Shown here: positions 16,161 to 24,854 of the stretch, one piece after another
Position numbering within the stretch: the stretch's first letter is position 1
How the letters are laid out: the number at the start of each line of letters is the position of its first letter
Assembly (NCBI GenBank): GCA_036267955.1
Contig: DATAVB010000164.1
Span: forward strand, 7,041 to 71,040
DNA: 64,000 nt
Direction: 5' to 3'
Source: DATAVB01 sp036267955
GTDB taxonomy: Bacteria > Actinomycetota > Actinomycetes > Mycobacteriales > QHCD01
Notes under the pieces: generated by a model
Databases searched by the model: none
The model's input: only the letters and a program-made list of their open reading frames with translations
Told to the model about the DNA's origin: nothing
Translations under genes and position numbers: made by a program

Positions 16161-18770
16161 ATGACCGCCAGCGAACTGGCTGCCGAGGCCGACCGGCTCG
16201 TCGGGGTCTCGCCGCACCGGGCCCGGCAGGTCGCGGCCCGCGCGGTGACCGCGGCCCGCGCCGATGGCGATGCGGTCGCGGAGTCGGCGGCCCACCGAGC
16301 CGACGCGCTCGCCGCCATTGCGCTCGGCCGGCTCGCCGATGCGGGGTCGGCCATCGAGTCCGCGGTAGCCGTGGCCGAGCGGGCCGGCGAACCGCAGTCG
16401 GCCGGGCAGGCCCGGATCACGCTGGCGATGGTGCTCTACCGGCGGGGCAACACGACCGCGGCGCTGGCCGAGCTGGATCGGGCGGAGGGCCAGCTGCGCG
16501 GCGCCGTCATCGGCCGGCTGCTGCTGCAGCGGGCCCTCATCCTGCAGGAATGCGGCCGGGACGCCGAGGCGCTCACCGCCTACCGCGATGCCACCCCGCT
16601 GCTGCGCGCCACCGGCGACCTGTCCCGGCTGGCCCGGCTGCACAACAATCGCGGCACGCTGCACGTGCTGCGCGGTGCCCTGCCCGCGGCGCACCGCGAC
16701 CTGCTGACGGCCCAACAGCTGCACCGGCAGCTGGGGCAGGACAACATGGTGGCCGACACCGTATGGAATCTCGGCTTCCTGGCCGCCCGCCGCGGCGACG
16801 TGCCGGAGGCGCTGGCCCGCTACGACGAGGCCGAGGCCGTGCATCAGCGGATGGCGACGCCCAATCCGGAACTGCTGCTGGACCGCTGCGAGCTGTTGCT
16901 GGCCGTCGGGCTGACCGGTGAGGCCAGGGCCACCGCCGAGCGGGCGATTCCGGCGCTGCGCAGCGCCGGAATGTCGACGCACGCCGCCGACGGCACCCTG
17001 ATGCTCGCTCAGGCCGCGCTGGCCGACGGCGACCCGACGGCCGCCCGGGAGGCGGCCCAGCGAGCCGTACGCACCTTCGCCCGACAACGCCGGCCGCGGT
17101 GGGCCCTGCTGGCCCGGTCGGTCGCGCTGCGGGCCGATGAACGCCGCGGTCTGCCCGCCGCCCAGCTCCGGACCGGGGCACTGCGACTGGCCGCCGAACT
17201 GGACCGGGCCGGCTGGCACGCCCAGGCGTTGGACGCCCAGCTGGTGGCGGCCTGCGCGGCGCTCGACCTCGGCCGGATCCGGACCGCGAGCACGGAGTTG
17301 GAACGCGCCGGCGCCGCGCGACGCAGCGGACCGCTGGCCCTGCGGATCCGGGCCTGGTACGCCGAGGCGCTGCTGCGCACCGCGGCCGGCAATCCGGCCG
17401 GCGCGGAACGGGCGCTGCGGGCCGGGCTCGATGCCGTCGACCGGGAACGGGCGACCCTCGGCGCCACCGAGTTGCGGGTGCACATGGCCAGCCATGCCGG
17501 CGATCTGGCCCTGCTCGGGGTGGATCTCGCCGAACGCAGCGGCTCGGCCCGCAAGGTGCTGACCTGGACCGAGCGGTGGCGGGCCGGCGCGCTGCACATG
17601 GTGCCGGTCCGGCCGCCGGACGACAGCGACCTCGCCGGCCGCCTCGCCGAGCTGCGCCGGGTGACCGCGCAACTGGAGACCGCGCAGCTGGAGGGAGAGT
17701 CCAGCGGCGCGCTGCTCGGCCGGCGTACCGCTCTGGAGCAACAGGTCCGCCAGCTGGCTCGGCGCGCCACCGGCACCCGCGTACCGGCGTTGCCGTCGCC
17801 GCCCCGTATCGAGGAGCTGGCCGCGGCCCTTGGCGACTCCGTCCTCGTCGAGTTCGCCGACCACCGTGGGACGTTGCTGGCGGTGACGGTACGGGACGGG
17901 CGCGCGGCCCTGCACCGGTTGGGCCCGCTGGAGGGGGCGGTCCGGGCCGGCGAATCGGCCCGGTTCGCGCTGCGCCGGCTGGCGACCGGACACGGCGCGG
18001 GCCAGCCGGCCCGGCAGGCGCTGACCGCCGCCGGTGCGCGACTGGATGCGGCTCTGCTGGATCCGGTGCGTTCGGTCATCGAGGACCGACCACTGGTCGT
18101 GGTACCGCCCGGAGCGCTGCAGGCCCTGCCGTGGCGGGCATTGCCGTCCTGCACCGGGCGGCCGCTGACCGTCGCGCCGTCGGCGGCGAGCTGGTTGCGC
18201 ACCTCCGCGGTCGGCCGGGCGGACCCGGCCGGACGGGTGCTGTTGATGGCCGGCCCGCGACTGCCGGCCGCGGACATCGAGGTGGCGACCCTGGCCCGGG
18301 CGTACCCGGGCGCGGTCTGCCTGCGCGGCGCGGAAGCGACCGCCGAGGCGACGCTGCAGGGCCTGGACGGCGCGGATATCGCCCACATCGCCGCGCATGG
18401 CCGGCTGCGTCGGGACAACGCGTTGTTCTCCGCGATCGACTGCGCCGACGGGCCGCTCACCGTCTATGACCTGGAAGGGCTCAAGGCGGCGCCGACCCTG
18501 GTCGTGCTGTCCACCTGCCAGTCCGGGGTGGCCTCGGTGACGGCCGGCGACGAACTGATGGGTTTCACCGGCTCACTCTTCGCACTCGGCACCCGGTCGA
18601 TCATCGCCACCGTGGTGCCGGTCGAGGACGCGGCCACCGCGCCGCTGATGGCGGCGCTGCACCGGCAGTTGCGCAACGGTCGCGCCCCGGCCACCGCGCT
18701 GGCCGCCGCCGCGGCGGAATTCGACCACCCGGTCAGCGCGGCGGGCTTCGTCTGTTACGGCGCCGGCTGA
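16161..18770 (+). CDS. TPR-CHAT domain caspase-like protein
   Basis: This is an 869-residue cytoplasmic protein with no signal peptide. Residues 1 to about 520 are helical repeats of TPR type, with several canonical A/G/Y patterns. The C-terminal 230 residues form a CHAT domain (caspase HetF associated with TPRs). The catalytic dyad is visible: His746 in IAAHGRL and Cys786 in LSTCQSG. Such domains act as proteases in bacterial caspase-like systems, often triggered by signals sensed through the TPRs. Start ATG 16161 begins MTASELAAEAD; the upstream open frame overlaps the regulator promoter and is not coding-like. Confidence 0.92.
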   Translation: MTASELAAEADRLVGVSPHRARQVAARAVTAARADGDAVAESAAHRADALAAIALGRLADAGSAIESAVAVAERAGEPQSAGQARITLAMVLYRRGNTTAALAELDRAEGQLRGAVIGRLLLQRALILQECGRDAEALTAYRDATPLLRATGDLSRLARLHNNRGTLHVLRGALPAAHRDLLTAQQLHRQLGQDNMVADTVWNLGFLAARRGDVPEALARYDEAEAVHQRMATPNPELLLDRCELLLAVGLTGEARATAERAIPALRSAGMSTHAADGTLMLAQAALADGDPTAAREAAQRAVRTFARQRRPRWALLARSVALRADERRGLPAAQLRTGALRLAAELDRAGWHAQALDAQLVAACAALDLGRIRTASTELERAGAARRSGPLALRIRAWYAEALLRTAAGNPAGAERALRAGLDAVDRERATLGATELRVHMASHAGDLALLGVDLAERSGSARKVLTWTERWRAGALHMVPVRPPDDSDLAGRLAELRRVTAQLETAQLEGESSGALLGRRTALEQQVRQLARRATGTRVPALPSPPRIEELAAALGDSVLVEFADHRGTLLAVTVRDGRAALHRLGPLEGAVRAGESARFALRRLATGHGAGQPARQALTAAGARLDAALLDPVRSVIEDRPLVVVPPGALQALPWRALPSCTGRPLTVAPSAASWLRTSAVGRADPAGRVLLMAGPRLPAADIEVATLARAYPGAVCLRGAEATAEATLQGLDGADIAHIAAHGRLRRDNALFSAIDCADGPLTVYDLEGLKAAPTLVVLSTCQSGVASVTAGDELMGFTGSLFALGTRSIIATVVPVEDAATAPLMAALHRQLRNGRAPATALAAAAAEFDHPVSAAGFVCYGAG

Positions 18771-18801
18771 CGACGCCAGCTGACCACAGGTCGACAGCCG
18801 T

Positions 18802-18839
18802 ACGGTCGGAGAGAGTCCCCCACAGCTCTCTCCGACCGT
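18802..18839 (+). terminator. hairpin terminator after the CHAT gene
   Basis: A perfect 14-bp stem (ACGGTCGGAGAGAG at 18802-18815 with 18826-18839) has a 10-nt loop. It starts 31 nt after the stop codon. No T-run. Confidence 0.65.
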
Positions 18840-19088
18840 GCCCCCCGTTGGCGACCCCCCGTGCGTCACCGCAGAGCAGAACAGCGACGGCCGCCGGTGA
18901 TACACCTGCCGCTGATATAAGGGAAAGCGCGTATCGCGAGATCGTCCAGACCGCCTCAGGAAGTGATCAATCCCCTAGTCTTCCGCCGAAATACGCTGAG
19001 AGATGCCACGGGCTCTTCGATTCTCGGGACAGACCGGCACCGACAGTGCTGTACTCATCGCCACAACCAATTCGAGCAGGATCGGGAC

Positions 19089-19110
19089 GCCGGATCATGT
19101 CTGATCCGGC
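19089..19110 (+). promoter_or_regulatory. 9-bp inverted repeat in the bldC leader
   Basis: GCCGGATCA (19089-19097) and TGATCCGGC (19102-19110) form a perfect dyad with a 4-nt spacer, 42 nt before the bldC ATG. It could be an operator or an RNA hairpin in the leader; the sequence does not decide between them. Confidence 0.4.
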
Positions 19111-19152
19111 TCGTGTTCGTACTCGTATTCGTGCCAGGGGGGCAGGGGAGGG

Positions 19153-19368
19153 ATGATGGATCCACGGGAACGTCTCATGACTCCCGGCGAAGTCGCCACG
19201 CTCTTTCGGGTTGACCCGAAGACCGTGACCCGCTGGGCTGCCGCCGGCCGCATCCACAGCATTCGCACCCCAGGCGGGCACCGACGCTTCCTCGAGTCCG
19301 AGGTGCAGGCGTTGCTCAAGGAGCTGTCCGGCGAGGGCGACGGCTCCTCGTCAGCGGCCACCTCCTGA
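19153..19368 (+). CDS. bldC: BldC family MerR-like DNA-binding protein
   Basis: This is a 71-residue single-domain protein with the MerR-type winged helix (MTPGEVATLFRVDPKTVTRW, then RTPGGHRRFLESEV). The length and the FRVDPKTVTRWAAAGRI core match BldC of Streptomyces and Rv0500A of M. tuberculosis. In Streptomyces BldC binds direct repeats cooperatively and delays development. The ATG at 19153 (or the adjacent 19156) follows a GGGGAGGG ribosome site. Confidence 0.93.
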   Translation: MMDPRERLMTPGEVATLFRVDPKTVTRWAAAGRIHSIRTPGGHRRFLESEVQALLKELSGEGDGSSSAATS

Positions 19369-19471
19369 GTCGGTTGACCGCCGGACCACGCCGGACCGGG
19401 TGGATTCTCACACCCCACGCCCCACCGACCCTCCGCCCGCTACGCTGGGGTTGGTAGGGGGTGGTCCGCAC

Positions 19472-19687
19472 GTGATCGGAATCGTTGCGTTGCTCGTCGT
19501 GGCCGGCTTGGCGGTCATGCTCTGGCGGCTCGTCGCCAGCCAGCACTCTCACCAGCACAGCGAGGTGTCCACGCTGGCCAGGCCCGTCCGCAAGCCCCGT
19601 CGAGCCCCGGCCCTACCGCCGGACGACGACCCGGAATTCCTGGCCGAGCTATCCCGACGGACCCGTCCGGACGACGAAAACCCCTGA
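19472..19687 (+). CDS. small single-pass membrane protein
   Basis: This is a 71-residue protein: a transmembrane helix (about residues 2-20, VIGIVALLVVAGLAVMLW) followed by a His-rich then basic, acidic-ended tail. GTG 19472 is chosen because AGGGGGTGG lies just upstream and a TACGCT -10 box sits at 19441-19446; an in-frame ATG at 19400 lies upstream of that promoter. The family is not recognised. It lies 103 nt after bldC. Confidence 0.65.
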   Translation: MIGIVALLVVAGLAVMLWRLVASQHSHQHSEVSTLARPVRKPRRAPALPPDDDPEFLAELSRRTRPDDENP

Positions 19688-19703
19688 TCCTGCCTGGTAA
19701 ACG

Positions 19704-21962
19704 TCAGCTCGCCGGATACTGCGGGCCGGCCGGTCCCGGCCAACCCTGCTGCAGGGGCATCCCGTACGGCTGTTGCGGCTGACCCATCCCAGGCGGCAGC
19801 GCCTGCAGCGGGAATCCGGCCGCGACATGAGCCGCCAACTCCAGCAGAGCGTCCCGGCTGGACTGACTCAGCTCCGCCAGGTCGACCTCGGCGCCCAACT
19901 CCAGGTGCGCGTCATACGGGATCCGGGTCACCGAACGGCACCGGGCCGCGAAGTGACTCTCCAGCGCATCAATGTTCACGCCGCCGGACTTCGGCCGGAC
20001 CGAGTTGATCACCGCGAGACTGTTGGCCACCAATTCCGAGTAGCCGTGCGCATCCAGCCAGTCCAGCGTCGCGCTGGCGCTCCGGGCGCCGTCGACCGAT
20101 CCCGAGCTGACCACCACAATCTGGTCCGCGAGCGCGAGCACCCCGGCCATCGCCGAGTGCAACAGGCCGGTGCCGCAGTCGGTCAGCACGACGTTGTAGA
20201 ACCGCTCCAGCACCCGGGCGACGCGCCGGTAGTCCTCCTCACCGAAGGCCAGCGAAACCGACGGGTCGCTCTCCGACGCGAGCACCTCCAACCGGTCCGG
20301 CGACTGGGAGGTATAGCGCCGCACGTCGGAGTAGCTCTGGATCTGCTCGGCGTCGTTGAGCAAGTTGCGTACGGTCGCCGTCGTCTGCAGCGGGATCTTG
20401 CCCGAGAGCGTGCCGCGGTCGGGGTTGGCGTCCACCGCGATCACCCGGTCACCGCGCAGCGATGCGAGGGTCGCGCCGATGCAGACGGTCGAGATGGTCT
20501 TGCCGACGCCGCCCTTGAGGCTGATCACGGCGATTCGATAGCAGCCGTGCACCGGCACCGTCGCCTGTGCGATCAGCTCCCGGCGCCGCTGCTCGGCCCG
20601 CGCGTGACCGGGCCGGACCGAGATGGTCGAGACCGCCTTGCGCAGACCGCGCGAGCTCCGCGATCTGCGGCCGATCAACGCCTCTGCGCTCAGCTCGTCG
20701 GTGCCGCCGGGCTGCCCCGGAACGGATGACGGCCCGGCCAGCTGGAACGGTGTCGGCAGTTGTTCGGCGGGCACCTGCTCACTCGCCGCCCATTGCGGCG
20801 GGCCGGCCTGGGCGGGCGTGGTCGGCGCTCCGGGCCGTCGCTGGGCAGCCGCCTGCGGACCGGTCGGCGGGCCCGACTGCTGCGCTCCGGCGTCCCACGG
20901 CCCGAACGGCGCCGGCTGTGGCGGCGTCGGAGCGGGCCGTGACTGCGGCGACTGGCGTGGCGGCCGTGACTGTGGCGGCGGCGGCTGGATTGGCGGCGGC
21001 TGAGTGGGCGGCCCGGACTGGACGGCAGGGATTCCCCGCTGCCCGGTCTGGTAGGCGTCGGTCCACACGAACGGCGGCGTCTCCGGCGGCCTGGGTGGCG
21101 CCTCCTCGACCGGCCGGGCCGGCGGGGAACTCCGCCCCGGCTGGACCTCGGTCGACTGTGCAGGCGGCGCGGGTTGCTGCGGCGCGGCCTGCCACTGCTG
21201 CTGGTGCGGCGGCGGCTGCGGCGGGTAGGGCTGCTGGGCGTACGGGTACGGCTGTTGGGGCACCTGCTGCTGCGGCGGTGCCGGCTGGTGCTGTGGGGAT
21301 GCCTGCTGCGGCGGGAAGGGCGCCGGCGGTTGCTGGACCGAGCCGGGCTGCGGGTGGCCGGCCTGCAGCCAGGGGGCGCTCGGCTGGCTCGCGATCCACG
21401 GTCCCGGAGCAGCCGGCTGGCCGGAAGCGGCCTCCGGCGGCGGGGCCGGAGGCGACCACGCCACGGGCCGCTGCGGCGGTGACCAGCCGTAGTTGGGCTC
21501 GGCCACTGATGCCGCGGGCCAAGCCTGCGGTTCAGCGGCGGCGGCCGCCTCCGATTCCGCGGAATCGGCCTGTTCGGCCACGGCACCAGGCTGTTGGTCT
21601 GAACTGTCCACATCGGACACTGTGTCATCGGAGCGGGACAGGGTCGCACGTACCCCGTCGGCCGGCAGCACCACCGAGGCGGAACCCCAGGGCGCGTCGG
21701 TCGCCAGTGATTCCGGTACGGACGGCGCCGGACCTGCCGGCGGGTTGTGCCAGGCCGGCTCGGGAACGGCACCGGGCGGCAACCATCCGCCGTTGCTCAC
21801 CTGCTGCTGCGGCAGGACGGCCGGCGTACCGTTGGGCTCCGACCCGACTTCGTCCGACTTCGGCTGTTGCGCGTCACCCAACATGCTCTGGAACGCATCC
21901 CACCGGGCCACCGCGTCGGCATCCTGCTCGTCCTCGTCGGATTTGCGTCGCCAACGGCTCAC
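19704..21962 (-). CDS. MinD/ParA-like ATPase with long proline/glutamine-rich N-terminus
   Basis: This is a 752-residue protein. The first 470 residues are low-complexity Pro, Gln and Ala, probably disordered. The C-terminal domain is a deviant Walker P-loop ATPase (VISLKGGVGKTISTV, then VIAVDANPDRGTLSGKI). It resembles EspI and related MinD-like proteins linked to type VII secretion, but no ecc or esx genes lie here. Cellular role unknown. GTG 21962 follows GGAGGAGGG; an earlier ATG at 22097 was rejected for lack of such a site. Confidence 0.85.
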   Translation of the reverse strand: MSRWRRKSDEDEQDADAVARWDAFQSMLGDAQQPKSDEVGSEPNGTPAVLPQQQVSNGGWLPPGAVPEPAWHNPPAGPAPSVPESLATDAPWGSASVVLPADGVRATLSRSDDTVSDVDSSDQQPGAVAEQADSAESEAAAAAEPQAWPAASVAEPNYGWSPPQRPVAWSPPAPPPEAASGQPAAPGPWIASQPSAPWLQAGHPQPGSVQQPPAPFPPQQASPQHQPAPPQQQVPQQPYPYAQQPYPPQPPPHQQQWQAAPQQPAPPAQSTEVQPGRSSPPARPVEEAPPRPPETPPFVWTDAYQTGQRGIPAVQSGPPTQPPPIQPPPPQSRPPRQSPQSRPAPTPPQPAPFGPWDAGAQQSGPPTGPQAAAQRRPGAPTTPAQAGPPQWAASEQVPAEQLPTPFQLAGPSSVPGQPGGTDELSAEALIGRRSRSSRGLRKAVSTISVRPGHARAEQRRRELIAQATVPVHGCYRIAVISLKGGVGKTISTVCIGATLASLRGDRVIAVDANPDRGTLSGKIPLQTTATVRNLLNDAEQIQSYSDVRRYTSQSPDRLEVLASESDPSVSLAFGEEDYRRVARVLERFYNVVLTDCGTGLLHSAMAGVLALADQIVVVSSGSVDGARSASATLDWLDAHGYSELVANSLAVINSVRPKSGGVNIDALESHFAARCRSVTRIPYDAHLELGAEVDLAELSQSSRDALLELAAHVAAGFPLQALPPGMGQPQQPYGMPLQQGWPGPAGPQYPAS

Positions 21963-22147
21963 GATGGACCCTCCTCCCTCCGCCGGTCGGGCGCCGCCCA
22001 CAGCCCTGCGGCGTCCAAATGTGACGGTACCGGCAGGGGCCGGTCCGTGCCCATGAGAATGCGGACGAAAAGCCCAGCGATCTTGTGACCGACCCAACTG
22101 CGACGGCCGTCAGACTGAGCCGGCGGTCAGACGGTCGAAACGGCTTG

Positions 22148-23188
22148 TCAGTTCAGTCCGGCGTAGGAGTGCAGGCCGGAGACGACGATGTTCACCACGA
22201 AGAAGTTGAAGATCATCGCGGCGAAGCCGACGAGGTTGATGTAGGCCGCCTTCCGGCCCTTCCACCCCGCGGTGGCGCGGGCGTGCAGGTAGGCGGCGTA
22301 GGTGATCCAGGTGATGAGCGCCCAGGTCTCCTTGGGATCCCAGCTCCAGTACTTGCCCCATGCGGCCTCGGCCCAGATGGCGCCGCACATGATGCCGAAG
22401 GTGTAGATCGGGAAACCAAAGGCGACCGTACGGTAGGCCATCCGATCCAGGCTGGCGGCCGAGGGCAGCATCGACCCGACCGAGCCGAGCCGGCCGGGCT
22501 GCGCGCCGATCGAGGCCAATCGGTCGGCCCGGATCCGTACCAGGTAAAGCAGCGTGCCGACCGAGCTGACCATGAAGATGCCAGTGCCGATCGCGGCGGA
22601 GCTGACGTGAATGGCCAGCCAGTACGAGTGCAGCGCCGGGACCAGCGGCTCGGCCTTCGCGTAGAGCACGGTGCCACCGAGGAACATCAGCACGATCACC
22701 GGGAAGAGCACGAAGCCGCCGAGGTAGCGCAGGCGCGGCTGGCGGATCAGCACGGTCAGGAAGGCGACCACGGCGACGAGGCAGGCGACCGAGGTGAACT
22801 CGTACATGTTGCCCCACGGCACCCGGTCCACCGCGGCGCCGCGGATCGAGACCGCGGCGGCGTGCACCAGGACACCGAGGATGAGGAGCGCGACACCGAT
22901 CCGGCCGAACCGTTCCGCATTCAGCGAATCCCGGGCAGCGGAGTCGGTCGGCGGCGGAGTGTCGCTCGGCGGGGTCTCGGCCCGCTCGACGCTCGCGGCG
23001 CCCTCGACCGGCGCGCCGGCGCCGACGAGGACCTTGGCCGGCGCCTGGGCGGCGGCGCTGGTACGGGCCACCCGGCCGCGGCGACCAAAGGCGTACTCGC
23101 CGCCGAGGCTCACCATCGCCACCGCGTAGGCGACGATCGAGAACGTGTAGAGCGTGTCGGACAGATGTGCCAGCGCGGTCGTACCCAA
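22148..23188 (-). CDS. ccsB: cytochrome c biogenesis protein CcsB (CcsA family)
   Basis: This is a haem-handling membrane protein (346 residues) of system II cytochrome c maturation. The tryptophan-rich motif WGKYWSWDPKETWAL is present near the C-terminus, with histidines in transmembrane helices on either side. About eight helices are expected, with an Ala/Pro-rich cytoplasmic insert near residues 40-90. TTG 23188 is chosen because GAGAGGACTGA lies upstream and it is 4 nt after the resB stop. It works with ResB to move haem across the membrane and attach it to apocytochrome c. Confidence 0.93.
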   Translation of the reverse strand: MGTTALAHLSDTLYTFSIVAYAVAMVSLGGEYAFGRRGRVARTSAAAQAPAKVLVGAGAPVEGAASVERAETPPSDTPPPTDSAARDSLNAERFGRIGVALLILGVLVHAAAVSIRGAAVDRVPWGNMYEFTSVACLVAVVAFLTVLIRQPRLRYLGGFVLFPVIVLMFLGGTVLYAKAEPLVPALHSYWLAIHVSSAAIGTGIFMVSSVGTLLYLVRIRADRLASIGAQPGRLGSVGSMLPSAASLDRMAYRTVAFGFPIYTFGIMCGAIWAEAAWGKYWSWDPKETWALITWITYAAYLHARATAGWKGRKAAYINLVGFAAMIFNFFVVNIVVSGLHSYAGLN

Positions 23189-23192
23189 GGTC

Positions 23193-24854
23193 TCAGTCCT
23201 CTCCGTCTGGCCCGGAGGCCGGGTCACGCAACCGGTCGGTGATCCGACGGAACTCGTCGCCGAACACGCCGGTATCGGTACGTGCCAGTCCCCCCGCCTC
23301 GACAACCGTACGATGCGGGGTTTCCTTTGCCACTGCTGGGGTTGCCGGTTGGTTTGTGGCCGGCGTGATGCGCAGCCAGAGCCGCCGGCGCCGGATCCGC
23401 ATCGACAGCAGCAGTCCGATCAGGATGCCGGCCGCCGCGATCAGCACGATCCGCTGCGATGGGTCCCTCGAGACCTGCAGGTTCGCCCATTGCTTGTAGC
23501 CGGTGAAGGTGATCGCAGTGCCGTCCTTGAGGGTGTACGTCTGATTCACCGAGAGATTCTTCTTCCCGACCTGCTTCAGCGCGCCGTTGTCGACCTGATC
23601 GCGGTCGAGCGAATAGACGGACTGCGGCTGGCCGGTGTCCAGGCCGAGGTTGCCCTCGTAGACGAAGATCGCGACCTCCGGGTCGGTGGCGTCCGGCCAG
23701 GCCGAGGTGAGGACGCCGGCCTGGCTCTCGGCCGCGGTCGGCACGAACAGCCCGTCGATGCCGATCTGGGTGGGCGACGCGTCCGGCAGTTTGATCGCGC
23801 CCTGCGAGGTGAAGGCCGCGTCCTGCGGCAGGAAGGGCGCCGAGACGTTCTTGAAGACGTGCCCGCCGGCGTCCCGGACGGTGAAGGTCGGCGAGAACCC
23901 GTGACCGAGGAGATACAGCCGCAGCCCCTCGATCCGGAGCGGATGATTCGACCGGAGAACGTATTTCTTCTCCGGGCCGGAAAGGCCTTCGGTGTAGCTG
24001 ATGTCGCCGCGGAAATCCGACGCCGTCCCGTCGCTGTCGTAGGTGGCGGTGAATTTGTGCAGCGTCGTGCAGAACGGCGCGATCGAATTGCCGTGCACCA
24101 GTTGGCCGGGGCTGAACGAGTCGTACTGCTGCACGGTGTTACAGAATCCCTGCCCGTCCTGCACGATGATCGAGCCGCTGTAGCCCCAGAGCCGGCCCGC
24201 CGCGACGGCCAACAGCAGCACGGTGAGCGACACGTGGAAGAGCAGGTTTCCGGTTTCGCGCAGATAACCCTTCTCCGCGGAAACCGTGACCGTGCCGGAT
24301 TCCTCCTCGCGGGAGATGACCCGCCAACGGCCGCGGCGCAGGGCCGCGACGGCGCGACCGGCGAGATCGTCGGCGCTCTCGTCGGATTCGTACGAGGTGG
24401 ATTGCGGGAGCTTGTGAAAATGCCGTGGCGCCTTCGGCGGTTTGGCCCGCAAAGCCCTGGCGTGCAACCGGATCCGCGGCACGAGACAGCCGATGAGCGA
24501 GACGAAAAGCAGAATGTAGATGGCCGCGAACCACGGGGCGCCGAAGACATTGAACAGCGACACCTTGTCCATCAGCGGGCCGATGGTCTTGTGCGCCGCG
24601 AGATAGGTGTCGACCTTCTGCGGATTCAGCGCGCGCTGCGGCAGCAGCGAGCCGGGCACCACGCCGAGGGCCAGCAGGAACAGCAGGACAAGTGCCGTAC
24701 GCATGCTGGTCAGCCAGCGCCAGGCGCGGATCAGGTTCCGGAATCGCCGCCCGGGCGGCGGAGTGACCGGCGCCGGTTTGGTGGAGAGGCTGTCGAGAGT
24801 GTCGGTGACGACGGCTGCTTTTTCTGGAGCAGTCTTTTCTGGCGACGTCGTCAC
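23193..24854 (-). CDS. resB: cytochrome c biogenesis protein ResB
   Basis: This 553-residue membrane protein is the partner of CcsB in system II. The N-terminus has the family pattern WRWLTSMRTALVLLFLLALG, then LFNVFGAPWFAAIY, a large extracytoplasmic domain, and a final helix (RIVLIAAAGILIGLLLSM). GTG 24854 overlaps the ccdA stop by 4 nt, so translation is coupled. Confidence 0.94.
   Translation of the reverse strand: MTTSPEKTAPEKAAVVTDTLDSLSTKPAPVTPPPGRRFRNLIRAWRWLTSMRTALVLLFLLALGVVPGSLLPQRALNPQKVDTYLAAHKTIGPLMDKVSLFNVFGAPWFAAIYILLFVSLIGCLVPRIRLHARALRAKPPKAPRHFHKLPQSTSYESDESADDLAGRAVAALRRGRWRVISREEESGTVTVSAEKGYLRETGNLLFHVSLTVLLLAVAAGRLWGYSGSIIVQDGQGFCNTVQQYDSFSPGQLVHGNSIAPFCTTLHKFTATYDSDGTASDFRGDISYTEGLSGPEKKYVLRSNHPLRIEGLRLYLLGHGFSPTFTVRDAGGHVFKNVSAPFLPQDAAFTSQGAIKLPDASPTQIGIDGLFVPTAAESQAGVLTSAWPDATDPEVAIFVYEGNLGLDTGQPQSVYSLDRDQVDNGALKQVGKKNLSVNQTYTLKDGTAITFTGYKQWANLQVSRDPSQRIVLIAAAGILIGLLLSMRIRRRRLWLRITPATNQPATPAVAKETPHRTVVEAGGLARTDTGVFGDEFRRITDRLRDPASGPDGED

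Larger units (their letters stand above)
18771..19152. other. 382-nt non-coding gap before bldC
   Basis: No convincing gene is present. The gap holds the hairpin after the CHAT gene, two -10-like hexamers on the + strand (TATAAG at 18916-18921 and TACGCT at 18992-18997) that could drive bldC with a long leader, and a short hairpin 43 nt before bldC. An open frame through it lacks the local codon bias. Confidence 0.6.

Noticed and set aside
16095..18398. 767-codon open frame antisense to the TPR-CHAT gene
   Set aside because: The plus-strand gene has clear domains and a catalytic dyad. The antisense product is Gly/Arg/Gln-rich noise typical of reverse frames in GC-rich genes.
20567..22024. 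Plus-strand open frame opposite the proline-rich part of the MinD-like gene
   Set aside because: The codon pattern follows from the Pro/Gln repeats on the other strand; no motif is present.
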